Positions 17,185 through 25,620 of a DNA stretch of 64,000 nt are shown here, piece by piece. The DNA lies in contig CAYPKW010000001.1 of NCBI GenBank assembly GCA_964411425.1, positions 1 through 64,000 on the forward strand, in the 5' to 3' direction. The translations under genes were made by a program, and so were the position numbers. Numbering within the stretch: position 1 is the stretch's first letter; each line of letters starts with the position of its first letter. Under the pieces are notes generated by a model that was not told where the DNA came from, ran no database searches, and worked only from the letters and a program-made list of their open reading frames with translations. The stretch is from CAYPKW01 sp964411425 (GTDB taxonomy: Bacteria > Pseudomonadota > Alphaproteobacteria > Dongiales > Dongiaceae).

Positions 17185-18069
17185 TCAGTCGCGCAGGCTG
17201 ATTTCCCGCAAGCCGTCGGCCAGCAGGCTAAACCCCACCACCAGCGACGACAGCGCGAAGGCCGGCGCCAAGGCCATGTGGACGTCGCCGCCGAGCAGGA
17301 AGCCATAGGTGTCCCTGATCATGCCGCCCCAATCGGGATCGGGCGGCCGCAGGCCTACGCCTAGGAACCCCAAGGTACCGATAGTGATCGCCGTGTAGCC
17401 GGTGCGCAAGCAGGCATCGACGATCAGCGGTCCGCGCGCGTTGGGCAGGATTTCCAACAGCATGATGTACCACGCGGACTCGCCGCGCATCTTGGCGGCG
17501 GCGACGTATTCGCGCTCGCGCAGCTCGAGCGTCTGGCTGCGCACCAGGCGCGCCACCTGCGGCGAGGCCACGAAGGTCACCGCCGCGACGATGTTGAGGG
17601 CCGAGGGTCCGAACTTCACCATGATGATGACGTACAGGATCAACACCGGAAACGACAGGATGATATTGCACACCTGCATCAGCACCGTGTCGACCCAGCC
17701 GCGGTAGTAGCCCGCGAGCAGCCCGATGGCGCAGCCCACCACATAAGCGCAGAACGTCGCGAATGGCGCGATCGTGAGGACGATGCGCGAGCCGTGCATG
17801 ATGCGCGACAGGATGTCGCGCGCCTGGTCGTCGGTGCCGAGCCAATAGGCCGCCGACGGCGGCGCCACCGGCCCGACATCGAATTGGTTGGCGTTGGGAT
17901 CGTAAGGCGCCAGCCACGGAGCGAAGATCGCGACCAGGCACCAAAACAGCACGATGCAGGCCCCGACCGTGCCGACCGGCGATTCGCCGAGCAAGCGGAT
18001 ATTGGCGAGCCAAGCCGGCAGGACCCGTTCGCCTCGCGCCGCCATGGGAGGAGCCGCGTTGGCGCTCAT
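17185..18069 (-). CDS. Peptide-type ABC transporter permease, DppC-like
   Basis: Inner-membrane permease of 294 residues with about six segments. It has the DppC-type N-terminal sequence ending the first segment with APWLAPYDP, followed by the WLGTDDQARDILSR motif that is diagnostic for OppC/DppC proteins. The ATPase-contacting EAA-like loop is around LREREYVAAAKMRGES. It partners with the DppB-like permease, whose gene ends 9 bp upstream, and with the fused ATPase. The transported compound is unidentified; the divergent M81 metallopeptidase suggests a peptide or a modified peptide. Confidence 0.92.
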   Translation of the reverse strand: MSANAAPPMAARGERVLPAWLANIRLLGESPVGTVGACIVLFWCLVAIFAPWLAPYDPNANQFDVGPVAPPSAAYWLGTDDQARDILSRIMHGSRIVLTIAPFATFCAYVVGCAIGLLAGYYRGWVDTVLMQVCNIILSFPVLILYVIIMVKFGPSALNIVAAVTFVASPQVARLVRSQTLELREREYVAAAKMRGESAWYIMLLEILPNARGPLIVDACLRTGYTAITIGTLGFLGVGLRPPDPDWGGMIRDTYGFLLGGDVHMALAPAFALSSLVVGFSLLADGLREISLRD

Positions 18070-18078
18070 CCTCTCGCC

Positions 18079-19050
18079 TCAACTGAACCGAATGCGGGGG
18101 TTGAGAATCATGTAGGCGAAATCGCCGGCGATCTGCGAGGTCACCACGACGAGGACCGCGAACAGGGACGCAGCCTCGACCGTCGCCACGTCGCCGCGCA
18201 GCGCGGCCTGGACCAGCATGCGCCCAAAGCCCGGAAAGCCGAACACGGCCTCGACGACCACCACGCTGGTGAACAGGAAGTTGAGCTGCAGCAGGATCGC
18301 CGTGAACGGCGTGATCAACGCGTTGCGCATGGCGTGCTTCAACACCACCTCCGGGAACGACAGGCCCTTCAGGATTGCGGTGCGGATATAGGGCCGGGTC
18401 ATCACCTCGACCATCGAGGCGCGTACCATGCGCACGAGATAGCCCAGGTAGTACGCCGTCAGCGTCGCCACCGGCAGCACGAGTTGCGATGCAATGGACC
18501 AATTGCCAGCGGCTTCGAGCGTCGCGGTGCCCGGCAGCACCCGTAGCCAGACCACGAAGATCGTGAGCAGGATGGCGCCCATGGCGAATTCGGGCACCGA
18601 CGTCGTGATCGTGCTGAAGAGCGAAATAACGCGGTCGAGCGGCGATCCCTCCCGCATGCCGGCGGCCACCCCGAGCACGATCGAAAGCGGTGCGATGACG
18701 GCGAAGGCCAGCAGCGCCAGGATCGCCGAGTTGCCGAGGCGATCCCAAATGAACACGTCGACGTCGGCCCTGTTCTGGTACGAATACCCGAAATAGCCCT
18801 GGAAAATCCCCTTGTGCTCACCCTGGCAATTCGGCGCCACCCCGAGCCACGTCATATAGCGTTCCAGGACCGGCCATTCGAGGCAGTGCTCGGTGCGGTA
18901 CGACGCCAACTGCATTTCAGTCGCGAACGGGCCAAGCGCGCTGCGCGCCAGGTCGATGGGTGAGAACTCGAACGTCAAGAAGACGAGGAACGACACCACC
19001 AGCATGATGAAGAGGAGCATGCCGATCCGCTTGGCAAAGAATGCCGTCAT
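18079..19050 (-). CDS. Peptide-type ABC transporter permease, DppB-like
   Basis: Inner-membrane permease of 323 residues with an N-terminal segment (RIGMLLFIMLVVSFLVFLTF) and the DppB/OppB layout. It has an unusually large insertion between segments 1 and 2 containing two cysteines (about residues 57 and 75), probably periplasmic. The C-terminal EAA-like loop (YIRTAILKGLSFPEVVLKHA) is present. The gene is separated from the substrate-binding protein gene by 85 bp that contain a strong stem-loop. It is otherwise contiguous with the DppC-like gene. Confidence 0.92.
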   Translation of the reverse strand: MTAFFAKRIGMLLFIMLVVSFLVFLTFEFSPIDLARSALGPFATEMQLASYRTEHCLEWPVLERYMTWLGVAPNCQGEHKGIFQGYFGYSYQNRADVDVFIWDRLGNSAILALLAFAVIAPLSIVLGVAAGMREGSPLDRVISLFSTITTSVPEFAMGAILLTIFVVWLRVLPGTATLEAAGNWSIASQLVLPVATLTAYYLGYLVRMVRASMVEVMTRPYIRTAILKGLSFPEVVLKHAMRNALITPFTAILLQLNFLFTSVVVVEAVFGFPGFGRMLVQAALRGDVATVEAASLFAVLVVVTSQIAGDFAYMILNPRIRFS

Positions 19051-19093
19051 GCCGCGCCCCGGCTATCGGATCGGCCGCCAGACTTGGAACTAA

Positions 19094-19121
19094 GGGCGGG
19101 CACCCGCTTGGATGCCCGCCC
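19094..19121 (-). other. Intercistronic stem-loop behind the binding-protein gene
   Basis: GGGCGGGCA and TGCCCGCCC form a perfect 9-bp stem with a 10-nt loop in the 85 bp between the binding-protein gene and the DppB-like gene. There is no U-tract, so it is probably not a simple terminator. Stem-loops here in ABC operons often protect the binding-protein mRNA from 3' decay or reduce read-through, giving excess binding protein. That role is inferred from position. Confidence 0.55.
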
Positions 19122-19135
19122 CATCGGCTTCGGTG

Positions 19136-20791
19136 CTAGCCCTCGATCGACCACTGCCACGGGAAGACGTAGCCGGTCGGATGCGCGGCGTAACCCTTCA
19201 CCTTCTTGTCCATGGCCGTGAACACCGAGCGCCACAGCGGTTGGACGATCGGGCCCTCCTCCTGCATGAGGGTCTCGATCTCGGCCATCACCTCGCGCCG
19301 CTTGTCCACGTCGAGGGTGCCTTCCGCCTTGCCGAGCAGCTCGTCGAACTTCGGGTTCGCGAACTGGCTCTCGTTCCACGGCACGCCTGTCCGGTAGGCG
19401 AGCCCCAGAACCATGACGCCCAGCGGCCGGTGCGTCCAGGTGGTGAAGCCGAACGGGTTCGTCGGCTTGTCCCATATCTCCCAAAACTGGTCGGAGGGCA
19501 GCACCGTCACCTTCACATTGACGCCGACCTGCTTCCACATCTCGGCCATGGCGTTGCAGGCCCGCGACTCCCAATCCGGGTCCTTCTTGGCGACCAACTC
19601 GACCTCGAAGCCGTCGCCCTTGCCGGCGTCGGCCAGCAGTTTCTTCGCCCCCTCGATGTCCTGCTTCATGAAGCTCAGCTTCGCGTACTCGGGATGCACC
19701 GGACAGACGTGGTGATGCTCCGCCGGCAGGCCGAGGCCGAGATACGCCACCTGCAGGACCTTCTCGGTGTCGATGGCAAGCCGCATCGCCTTGCGCACAC
19801 GGGCGTCCTGCCAAGTCGGATTGGTCATGACCATGCGGGCCACCGCCGTCTGGGCGGTCGCCGAGTCATAGATCTTGATGTGCTCCATCTTCTGCAGCGC
19901 GGCGAGCTGCGAGGTTTGCACCTCCCAGATGCCGTCGACTTGGCCCGAGGCCAAGGCCGCGACATGGGCCGCCGGGTCGTCGCCATGGTCGATGTACTCG
20001 ACCGAGTCGAGCGCGCCGTCGCCGCCCCAATAGCCGGGCCGCTTCGTGACGACGCACTTCTTGCCGAGTTCGTACTCGGTCATCTCGGCCCAACCCGTGC
20101 CAACCGAGCCGACGCCGGGGAATTTCCCTTCGGAGCTCGGGTGCATAATGGGGAACGGATAGTGGAAGAAGTGCTCCGGAACGGCGAGCTGCGCCGCCCG
20201 CGCGTTGAGACGGACGGTATGGTCGTCCACCTTCTCGATGGCGTTGGCGTCCCACAGCGCGTCGCCGGCGTCGTTCATCATGTAGCCCTTCATCAGGCCG
20301 AGAACCGACGAGCCCGTGGCGGGGTCGAGGCAGCGCTTGATGTTCCAGATCACGTGATCGGCGACGAAGTCATCGCCGTTCGACCACTTCACGTCCTGGC
20401 GCAGGTTCAGCGTCCAGGTTTTCAGGTCGTCGCTCGCCTCCCAACTCTCGCACAGGTGAGGCCGCGTGACGTTGTCGGAGCCGGTCAGCGTCAAGTACTC
20501 GATGACGTTGCGCGACATCATCGAGTCCTGAATCCAGGAGTAGGTGTGCGGGCTCTCGATGGGCTGCACGCGCATCGAGAGGCGTACCGTGCCGCCCATG
20601 GCCGCGCGCGCCGACCGGGTCAGGGACCCGGTGTCGGGAACGCCCGCCAGGGCATAGGCCGCCGCCGCCGACAGGCCGAGCAGCGTCGAGGTCCGCAGGA
20701 ACTCGCGCCGGTCGACCTTGCCTGCCTTGAACTGCTCGGCAAGGGTCGGCAGGTATGGATGAACTTCCTTGAGCGTATCTCTGGTACTCAT
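19136..20791 (-). CDS. Peptide-type ABC transporter substrate-binding protein (Tat signal)
   Basis: Periplasmic family-5 solute-binding protein of 551 residues. The N-terminus is long and ends in a twin-arginine motif, DRREFLRTSTLLGLSAAAAY, indicating folded export by Tat rather than Sec. The mature part shows the SBP_bac_5 features LCESWEASDDLKTWTLNLR and VKWSNGDDFVADHV. Ligand type cannot be read from sequence. GGGAG lies upstream of the ATG. This is the first gene of the peptide-type ABC operon and is transcribed divergently from the Nudix remnant and M81 peptidase genes. Confidence 0.9.
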   Translation of the reverse strand: MSTRDTLKEVHPYLPTLAEQFKAGKVDRREFLRTSTLLGLSAAAAYALAGVPDTGSLTRSARAAMGGTVRLSMRVQPIESPHTYSWIQDSMMSRNVIEYLTLTGSDNVTRPHLCESWEASDDLKTWTLNLRQDVKWSNGDDFVADHVIWNIKRCLDPATGSSVLGLMKGYMMNDAGDALWDANAIEKVDDHTVRLNARAAQLAVPEHFFHYPFPIMHPSSEGKFPGVGSVGTGWAEMTEYELGKKCVVTKRPGYWGGDGALDSVEYIDHGDDPAAHVAALASGQVDGIWEVQTSQLAALQKMEHIKIYDSATAQTAVARMVMTNPTWQDARVRKAMRLAIDTEKVLQVAYLGLGLPAEHHHVCPVHPEYAKLSFMKQDIEGAKKLLADAGKGDGFEVELVAKKDPDWESRACNAMAEMWKQVGVNVKVTVLPSDQFWEIWDKPTNPFGFTTWTHRPLGVMVLGLAYRTGVPWNESQFANPKFDELLGKAEGTLDVDKRREVMAEIETLMQEEGPIVQPLWRSVFTAMDKKVKGYAAHPTGYVFPWQWSIEG

Positions 20792-21097
20792 GATGGGCGT
20801 CTCCCTGTTAGGTGCCGAAAGCGCTGTCGAACTTTGCCAAGTCTGGATGTCCTCCCCAGGACACGAGCGCCGGCCGAAACCGCGGCGGCACCTTGTTCTC
20901 GTTCATTCGACCGACAGCAAAGCACCGTTCGCCTATGATTATCAAGAAATTCATGGCCCCCCGGTGCGGCGTCTCGGATGAGGTGTCCAACACCCGCGCA
21001 AGCCCGCCACGGGCGCTCGGCCGCGATGGCGGCCTATATATTGGTGGCGCGAGCTACCGTGCCAGCCACCGCGCAATCCGCGTCCTGGGGGCATGGC
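20792..21097. other. Intergenic region between divergent operons
   Basis: About 306 bp without a supportable gene. It must hold the promoter of the ABC operon on the minus strand and of the Nudix remnant/M81 gene on the plus strand. An AT-rich TATATATT near 21034-21041 stands out in otherwise GC-rich DNA and could be part of a minus-10 element for the plus strand. I see no clear palindrome or riboswitch-like structure. Confidence 0.4.
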
Positions 21098-21292
21098 ATG
21101 ACGGATGAAGACGTGGACATCATCGACAAAACAACGAGATATGAGGGTTTCTTCAGGGTCGAGGTGCTGCCATTTGCCGCCGTGCGCGCCATGCTGGAGG
21201 CGGGCAAGATCACCAACGCCATGACCATCATCGCGTTGCAGTGGCTTCTCCTCAACCGCGAGGCGCTGCGCCGGAAATGGGGCGCGGTCTAG
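21098..21292 (+). pseudogene. Internally deleted Nudix hydrolase remnant
   Basis: A 64-residue ORF whose two halves match the two ends of ADP-ribose-pyrophosphatase-type Nudix proteins. MTDEDVDIIDKTTRYEGFF looks like the N-terminal strand region (..YEGFFR..), and VEVLPFAAVRAMLEAGKI followed by TNAMTIIALQWLLLNRE looks like the C-terminal helix region. The whole central Nudix fold, including the GX5EX7REUXEEXGU box, is absent. The join lies near FFRVEVLPF, where both flanks share a similar pattern, so an in-frame deletion of roughly 110 codons is the simplest reading. It starts with a GGGGG ribosome site and overlaps the M81 gene. It cannot be catalytic; it may persist as a leader coupling translation of the next gene. 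The alternative is a coincidental short protein. Confidence 0.55.
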
Positions 21293-22788
21293 CCTTGCGA
21301 CGGCTCGCCGTCGCCCGGTTCTGGCACGAGGGGAACTCGTTCTCGCCGGTCAAGACCCGGCTTGAGGACTTCAAGCGGCGCGAATGGTGTGACGAAGAAC
21401 CCGCCCGCGCCTTTTATCGCGGCACGGCGACCGAAGTAGGCGCCGCGGTCGCGTTCGCCGAAGCACGCGCGGACTGGGACGTGACGTTCCTGCGCTGCGC
21501 CGCGGCACCGCCCGGCGGACCGATCGAGAACGCGGCCTTCGAGACCATCCGCCGCGAGCTACTGCAAGGGCTTTCCGCGCGGCGCTGGGACGCCGTCTAT
21601 CTGTCGTTGCACGGGGCGATGTCGACGCCCTCCCGCCCCGCCGCCGACCTCGATCTTCTGCGCGAGGTGCGGGGCGCGATCGGCGGCGCGAAGCTCGCGG
21701 CCAGCTTCGACCTGCACGCCAATCTGGGAGCACCCCTCATCGAGCTCGCGGACCTTGCGGTCGGCTACAAGACCTACCCGCACACCGACATGTTTGCTAC
21801 CGGCGAGAAGGCGTTGCGGCTGCTCGACCTCGCGGTCGCCGGCGCCGTGCGTCCCACAGGCGCGCTCGCCAAGCTGCCGGCGCTGCTGCCCAGCTTCAAC
21901 ATGCGCACGACCGACGGGCCGATGGCCGAGGTCGCGGCCCTCGCCCGCCAGTGGGAGTGGCAGCCGGGCGTGCTCGACGCCACGGTGTTCGGCGGATTCG
22001 CCTACGGGGATTCGCCCCATGCCGGAGCGAGCGCGCTCGTCCACACCGACGGCGATCACGGACTCGCCCGCCGCATCGCCATGGAACTCGTCGGCGCGCT
22101 CGCCCTCCGGCGCGAACAATTCTACGTCACCCTCCCCGCGCCCGAGCAGGGCATCGCCCAGGCCCTCGCCGGACCGGGCCCCGCCGCCGTCCTCGATCCG
22201 TCGGACAACCCGCTGTCGGGCGGCATCGCCGATACGCCGTTCCTGTTCCGGGCGCTCATCGACGCGCGGCCCGCATGCTCGACCGTGTTCGCATTCTTCT
22301 GCGACCCGGCGACCGTCGCCGAGGCCCATCGTCTGGGCGAAGGCGGAAACTTCGCAGGGACTCTGGGCGGCCGTCTCACGCATGTTTACGGCCCGCCCGT
22401 GCCGTTCACGGGCCAAGTCGCCCGGCTGACCCGCGGCCGGTTCCGCAATAGCGGGCCGATGGAGACCGGCCTTGCGGTGGACCTCGGGCGCACGGCGGTG
22501 CTGGCGGAGGGACCGCTGCAAGTGATCGTCACCGAGACCTGCCAGGCGCCCAACGATCCGGCTTACTTCGCGCTGCACGGCATCGACCTTGGCGCGACGC
22601 GCCTTCTCCTGGTCAAGGCCAAGAACCACTTCCGCGCCGCGTTCGGCCCGCTGTGCGCCGCCATCATCGAGGTCGATGCGCCCGGCCCCGCTTCGCCCGA
22701 CCTTACGCGCTATCCGTTCCGCCATGTGCCGCGCCACTTCCGTCCCCTGTCGCCCGGTCCGTCGGCGACCTTGCGAAGCGGCGGGTGA
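21277..22788 (+). CDS. M81-family metallopeptidase (MlrC-like)
   Basis: Protein of 503 residues of the MlrC family, whose founding member finishes degradation of linearised microcystin. Most relatives have unknown substrates. The N-terminal motif RRLAVARFWHEGNSFSPV, then SLHGAM, SFDLHANL and YPHTDMFATG, supply the histidine and aspartate residues expected to bind zinc. The C-terminal half matches the MlrC C-terminal domain (DNPLSGGIADT). I selected the ATG at 21277, which overlaps the remnant ORF by 16 bp and gives the family N-terminus directly. Divergence from a peptide-type ABC operon suggests the imported compound is hydrolysed by this enzyme. Confidence 0.85.
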   Translation: MGRGLALRRLAVARFWHEGNSFSPVKTRLEDFKRREWCDEEPARAFYRGTATEVGAAVAFAEARADWDVTFLRCAAAPPGGPIENAAFETIRRELLQGLSARRWDAVYLSLHGAMSTPSRPAADLDLLREVRGAIGGAKLAASFDLHANLGAPLIELADLAVGYKTYPHTDMFATGEKALRLLDLAVAGAVRPTGALAKLPALLPSFNMRTTDGPMAEVAALARQWEWQPGVLDATVFGGFAYGDSPHAGASALVHTDGDHGLARRIAMELVGALALRREQFYVTLPAPEQGIAQALAGPGPAAVLDPSDNPLSGGIADTPFLFRALIDARPACSTVFAFFCDPATVAEAHRLGEGGNFAGTLGGRLTHVYGPPVPFTGQVARLTRGRFRNSGPMETGLAVDLGRTAVLAEGPLQVIVTETCQAPNDPAYFALHGIDLGATRLLLVKAKNHFRAAFGPLCAAIIEVDAPGPASPDLTRYPFRHVPRHFRPLSPGPSATLRSGG

Positions 22789-22834
22789 TGCAGCAAAGTT
22801 GCCGCCAGGCCGATAGACGCCGTGTGGTGCCCCC

Positions 22835-23866
22835 ATGACAGGACTGTATGCAACTTCCGCCGGCCTCGTTGTCGCCGCGCTGGCGTTGCTCGGCTGCCAG
22901 CAAGAGGAAGCCTTCCAGCCGGTGCTCTCGCGCGTCGACGATCCGCAGGCGGCGGTGCGCGTCTTCCTGGCGCGCGACCTCGACCCCGGCCAATACACGA
23001 CGATCGGGCCGATCACGGGCGAGTCGTGCCAGAACACAATCTTCGAGCCGCTGCCGAGCGAGCACGACGCCATCCTCCTGGTCGAGCGCAACGCCTATGC
23101 CGCCGGCGCGGACGCCATCATCGACATGCAGTGCCGCATAGGGTCGGGCCGGACATGGTCGACGGGCTGCCTAAACTCCTTTGAGTGCAAGGCGACGGCC
23201 GTCAAGCTGAAGCCGGGTGCAGGCCAGCGGCCGCCGGCGGGCACCACGGCCACGGGCAGCGGCTTCGTCGTCAGCCGCGAGGGCCACGTGATCACGAACG
23301 AGCACGTGGTCGAGAATTGCGCGTCCTTGACCGGATACCTCGGGGGCGAGGCCACGCCGCTCGCCGTCATACGCACGGACAAGACCAACGATGTGGCGTT
23401 GCTGCGGATGGGGCGCGCCGCGCCCGCGGTCGCCTCGTTCCGCGACGGCAAGGGCATCCGCCCTGGCGACGACGTGGTGGCGATCGGCTATCCACTCAGC
23501 GACGTCTTGTCGAGCGATGTCAAAGTGACGACCGGCGCCGTCACCGCGCTCGCCGGCATCTGGGACAACGTGGCCCAGATGCAAGTCTCCGCGCCGATTC
23601 AGCCGGGCAGCAGCGGCGGCCCGCTGCTCGACCGCAGCGGCAACGTCGTCGGCATCAATTCGTCGGCAATGTCGAAGAATTACGCTCTGGAGCAGGGCTT
23701 CATCCCCCAGAACGTGAATTTCGCCATCAAGTCCGAGATCGCCCGCGCGCTCTTGGAAACGAGCGGCGTCGCGTACCTGCGGGCCGCCTCGGGCGAGAGC
23801 CTGAGCGCCGCCGACGTGGCCGAGAGGGCCAAGGCCTTCACGCTGTTCATCGAGTGCCGCTACTGA
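22835..23866 (+). CDS. Lipoprotein trypsin-like serine protease with RcsF-like N-terminal domain
   Basis: A predicted envelope lipoprotein of 343 residues. The signal peptide ends in ALLGC (Cys21). Residues about 55-125 look like the outer-membrane stress sensor RcsF: IGPITGESC, GADAIIDMQC and the cysteines C65, C100, C112 and C118, whose spacing (35, 12, 6) nearly equals that remembered for E. coli RcsF (35, 9, 6). Residues about 138-325 are a DegP/HtrA-type serine protease with His157 (TNEHVV), Asp186 (NDVALL) and Ser260 (PGSSGGPL). No PDZ domain follows. The fusion suggests an envelope protease with a disulfide-bonded sensory domain. It precedes the cysteine synthase gene by 32 bp on the same strand. 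Confidence 0.8.
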   Translation: MTGLYATSAGLVVAALALLGCQQEEAFQPVLSRVDDPQAAVRVFLARDLDPGQYTTIGPITGESCQNTIFEPLPSEHDAILLVERNAYAAGADAIIDMQCRIGSGRTWSTGCLNSFECKATAVKLKPGAGQRPPAGTTATGSGFVVSREGHVITNEHVVENCASLTGYLGGEATPLAVIRTDKTNDVALLRMGRAAPAVASFRDGKGIRPGDDVVAIGYPLSDVLSSDVKVTTGAVTALAGIWDNVAQMQVSAPIQPGSSGGPLLDRSGNVVGINSSAMSKNYALEQGFIPQNVNFAIKSEIARALLETSGVAYLRAASGESLSAADVAERAKAFTLFIECRY

Positions 23867-23898
23867 TCGCCCCGGTCCGTAGCGAGGGCGCCTCATTC

Positions 23899-24900
23899 AT
23901 GGATATCCGCGACGGCTTCGTCGGCACCATCGGCAACACGCCGCTGATCAGGCTCGCGCGCGCCTCGGCGGCGACCGGCTGCCAAATCCTGGGCAAGGCC
24001 GAGTTCCTCAACCCCGGCGGCTCGGTGAAGGACCGCGCCGCGCTCTATATCGTGCTCGACGCCGAGGAGAAGGGGCTGCTGCGCCCCGGCGGCGTCATCG
24101 TCGAGGGGACCGCCGGCAACACCGGCATCGGGTTGGCGCTGGTCGGCAACGCGCGCGGCTACCGCACCGTCATCGTCATCCCGGACACCCAGTCGCAGGA
24201 AAAGAAGGACCTGCTGCGCATCTGCGGCGCCGACCTGCGCGAGGTGCCGGCGGTGCCCTACAAGGACCCCAACAACTACGTGCACGTCTCCGGGCGCATC
24301 GCCCAGGAGCTGGCGAAGAGCGAACCCAACGGCGCCGTCTGGGCGAACCAGTTCGACAACGTCGCCAACCGCCAGGGCCACTACCGCAGCACCGGCCCGG
24401 AGATCTGGCGCCAGACCGACGGCAAGGTGGACGCCTTCGTCTCGGCCGTGGGCACCGGCGGAACGCTCGCCGGCGTCGGCGCGTTCCTCAAGGAACGCAA
24501 CCCGAAGATCCGCGTCGGGCTGGCCGATCCGCCCGGCGCCGCACTCTACAATTACTACAAGTACGGCGAGCTCAAGGCCGAAGGCAGCTCGATCACCGAG
24601 GGCATCGGCCAGGGGCGCATCACCAAGAACCTGGAGGGCGCGGCGGTGGACGCGGCATACCTCATTCCCGACGACGAGGCGCTGCGCATCGTCTTCGACC
24701 TGCTGCGATACGAGGGCATCTGTGTCGGCGCTTCCAGCGGCGTCAACGTGGCGGGCGCCATTCGGCTGGCCAAGGAGATGGGTCCGGGCCATACCGTCGT
24801 CACCCTGCTGTGCGACTTCGGCACGCGTTACCAGAGCCGCCTGTTCAACCCGGAGTTTCTCAAGTCGAAGAACCTGCCCGTTCCGGAGTGGCTGGCGTAG
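23899..24900 (+). CDS. cysK: Cysteine synthase / O-acetylserine sulfhydrylase-type PLP enzyme
   Basis: PLP enzyme of 333 residues in the cysteine synthase family (O-acetylserine plus sulfide to cysteine). The PLP lysine lies in NPGGSVKDRAA (about residue 45), the substrate loop in EGTAGNTGIGLAL and the phosphate-binding glycine loop in GTGGTLAG. The C-terminal half has SSGVNVAGAIRLAKEM. The frame is open far upstream, but the ATG at 23899 gives the family N-terminus (GFVGTIGNTPLIRL). Its stop TAG is followed directly by the AlaX ATG. Homologues with other nucleophiles (cystathionine or diaminopropionate synthases) look alike, so the reaction is probable rather than certain. Confidence 0.88.
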   Translation: MDIRDGFVGTIGNTPLIRLARASAATGCQILGKAEFLNPGGSVKDRAALYIVLDAEEKGLLRPGGVIVEGTAGNTGIGLALVGNARGYRTVIVIPDTQSQEKKDLLRICGADLREVPAVPYKDPNNYVHVSGRIAQELAKSEPNGAVWANQFDNVANRQGHYRSTGPEIWRQTDGKVDAFVSAVGTGGTLAGVGAFLKERNPKIRVGLADPPGAALYNYYKYGELKAEGSSITEGIGQGRITKNLEGAAVDAAYLIPDDEALRIVFDLLRYEGICVGASSGVNVAGAIRLAKEMGPGHTVVTLLCDFGTRYQSRLFNPEFLKSKNLPVPEWLA

Positions 24901-25608
24901 ATGGAATTGATCTTCCGCGACGACCCCTATGCCAAGTCCTGCGAGGCGCGGGTGACCGCGGCGGACGAGCGCGGCATCCGCCTCGATCGCACGGTGTTCT
25001 ATCCCGAGGGCGGCGGCCAGCCGGGGGACGTGGGCGCGCTGCGCCTCGCCGACGGCTCGAGCGTGGTCATCGTCGATACGCGCAAGGGCGGCTCGCCCGA
25101 CGAGGTGCTGCACCTGCCGCGACCCGGCGGCGTCCTGCCGCCCGTCGGCACCGCGGTCGTCGCCGAGCTCGACTGGACGCGCCGCCATCGGCTCATGCGC
25201 ATGCACACCTGCATGCACTTACTGTCCGCGGTGGTGCGCGGCGAGGTGACCGGCGGCCAGGTGGGCGACGGCAAGGGCCGGCTCGATTTCAACCTGCCGG
25301 ACACCAAACTCGACAAGGAGCGCATCGCTGCCGAGCTCAACCGGCTCATCGCCGAGGACCGCCCGACGCGCCCGCGTTGGATCTCCGACGAGGAGTTGGC
25401 GGCGCGCCCCGAACTGGTGCGCACCATGTCGGTGAAGCCGCCGATGGGCCAGGGCCGCGTGCGCCTCTTGGAGATCGAAGGCGTGGACTTGCAGCCCTGC
25501 GGCGGCACGCACGTGGCCCGCACCGGCGAGATCGGCCCGGTCGAGGTCGTCAAGATCGAGAACAAGGGCCGCCAGAACCGGCGCATCAACCTTGCGTTCC
25601 GGTCCTGA
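24901..25608 (+). CDS. alaX: AlaX-type alanyl-tRNA editing protein
   Basis: Free-standing trans-editing hydrolase of 235 residues that removes serine or glycine wrongly attached to tRNA-Ala. The zinc site of the AlaRS editing domain is intact: H102 and H106 in MHTCMHLL, and C200 and H204 in QPCGGTHV. The N-terminal beta-barrel with YPEGGGQPGD (residues 34-43) marks the AlaX-M class, which has the barrel but lacks aminoacylation and C-Ala domains. Its start codon directly follows the stop of the cysteine synthase gene, and sseA follows after 12 bp. Location among cysteine and amino acid genes suggests protection of alanine codons when serine-like amino acids are abundant, which is inference. 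Confidence 0.92.
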   Translation: MELIFRDDPYAKSCEARVTAADERGIRLDRTVFYPEGGGQPGDVGALRLADGSSVVIVDTRKGGSPDEVLHLPRPGGVLPPVGTAVVAELDWTRRHRLMRMHTCMHLLSAVVRGEVTGGQVGDGKGRLDFNLPDTKLDKERIAAELNRLIAEDRPTRPRWISDEELAARPELVRTMSVKPPMGQGRVRLLEIEGVDLQPCGGTHVARTGEIGPVEVVKIENKGRQNRRINLAFRS

Positions 25609-25620
25609 GGGCGCCGCGCG

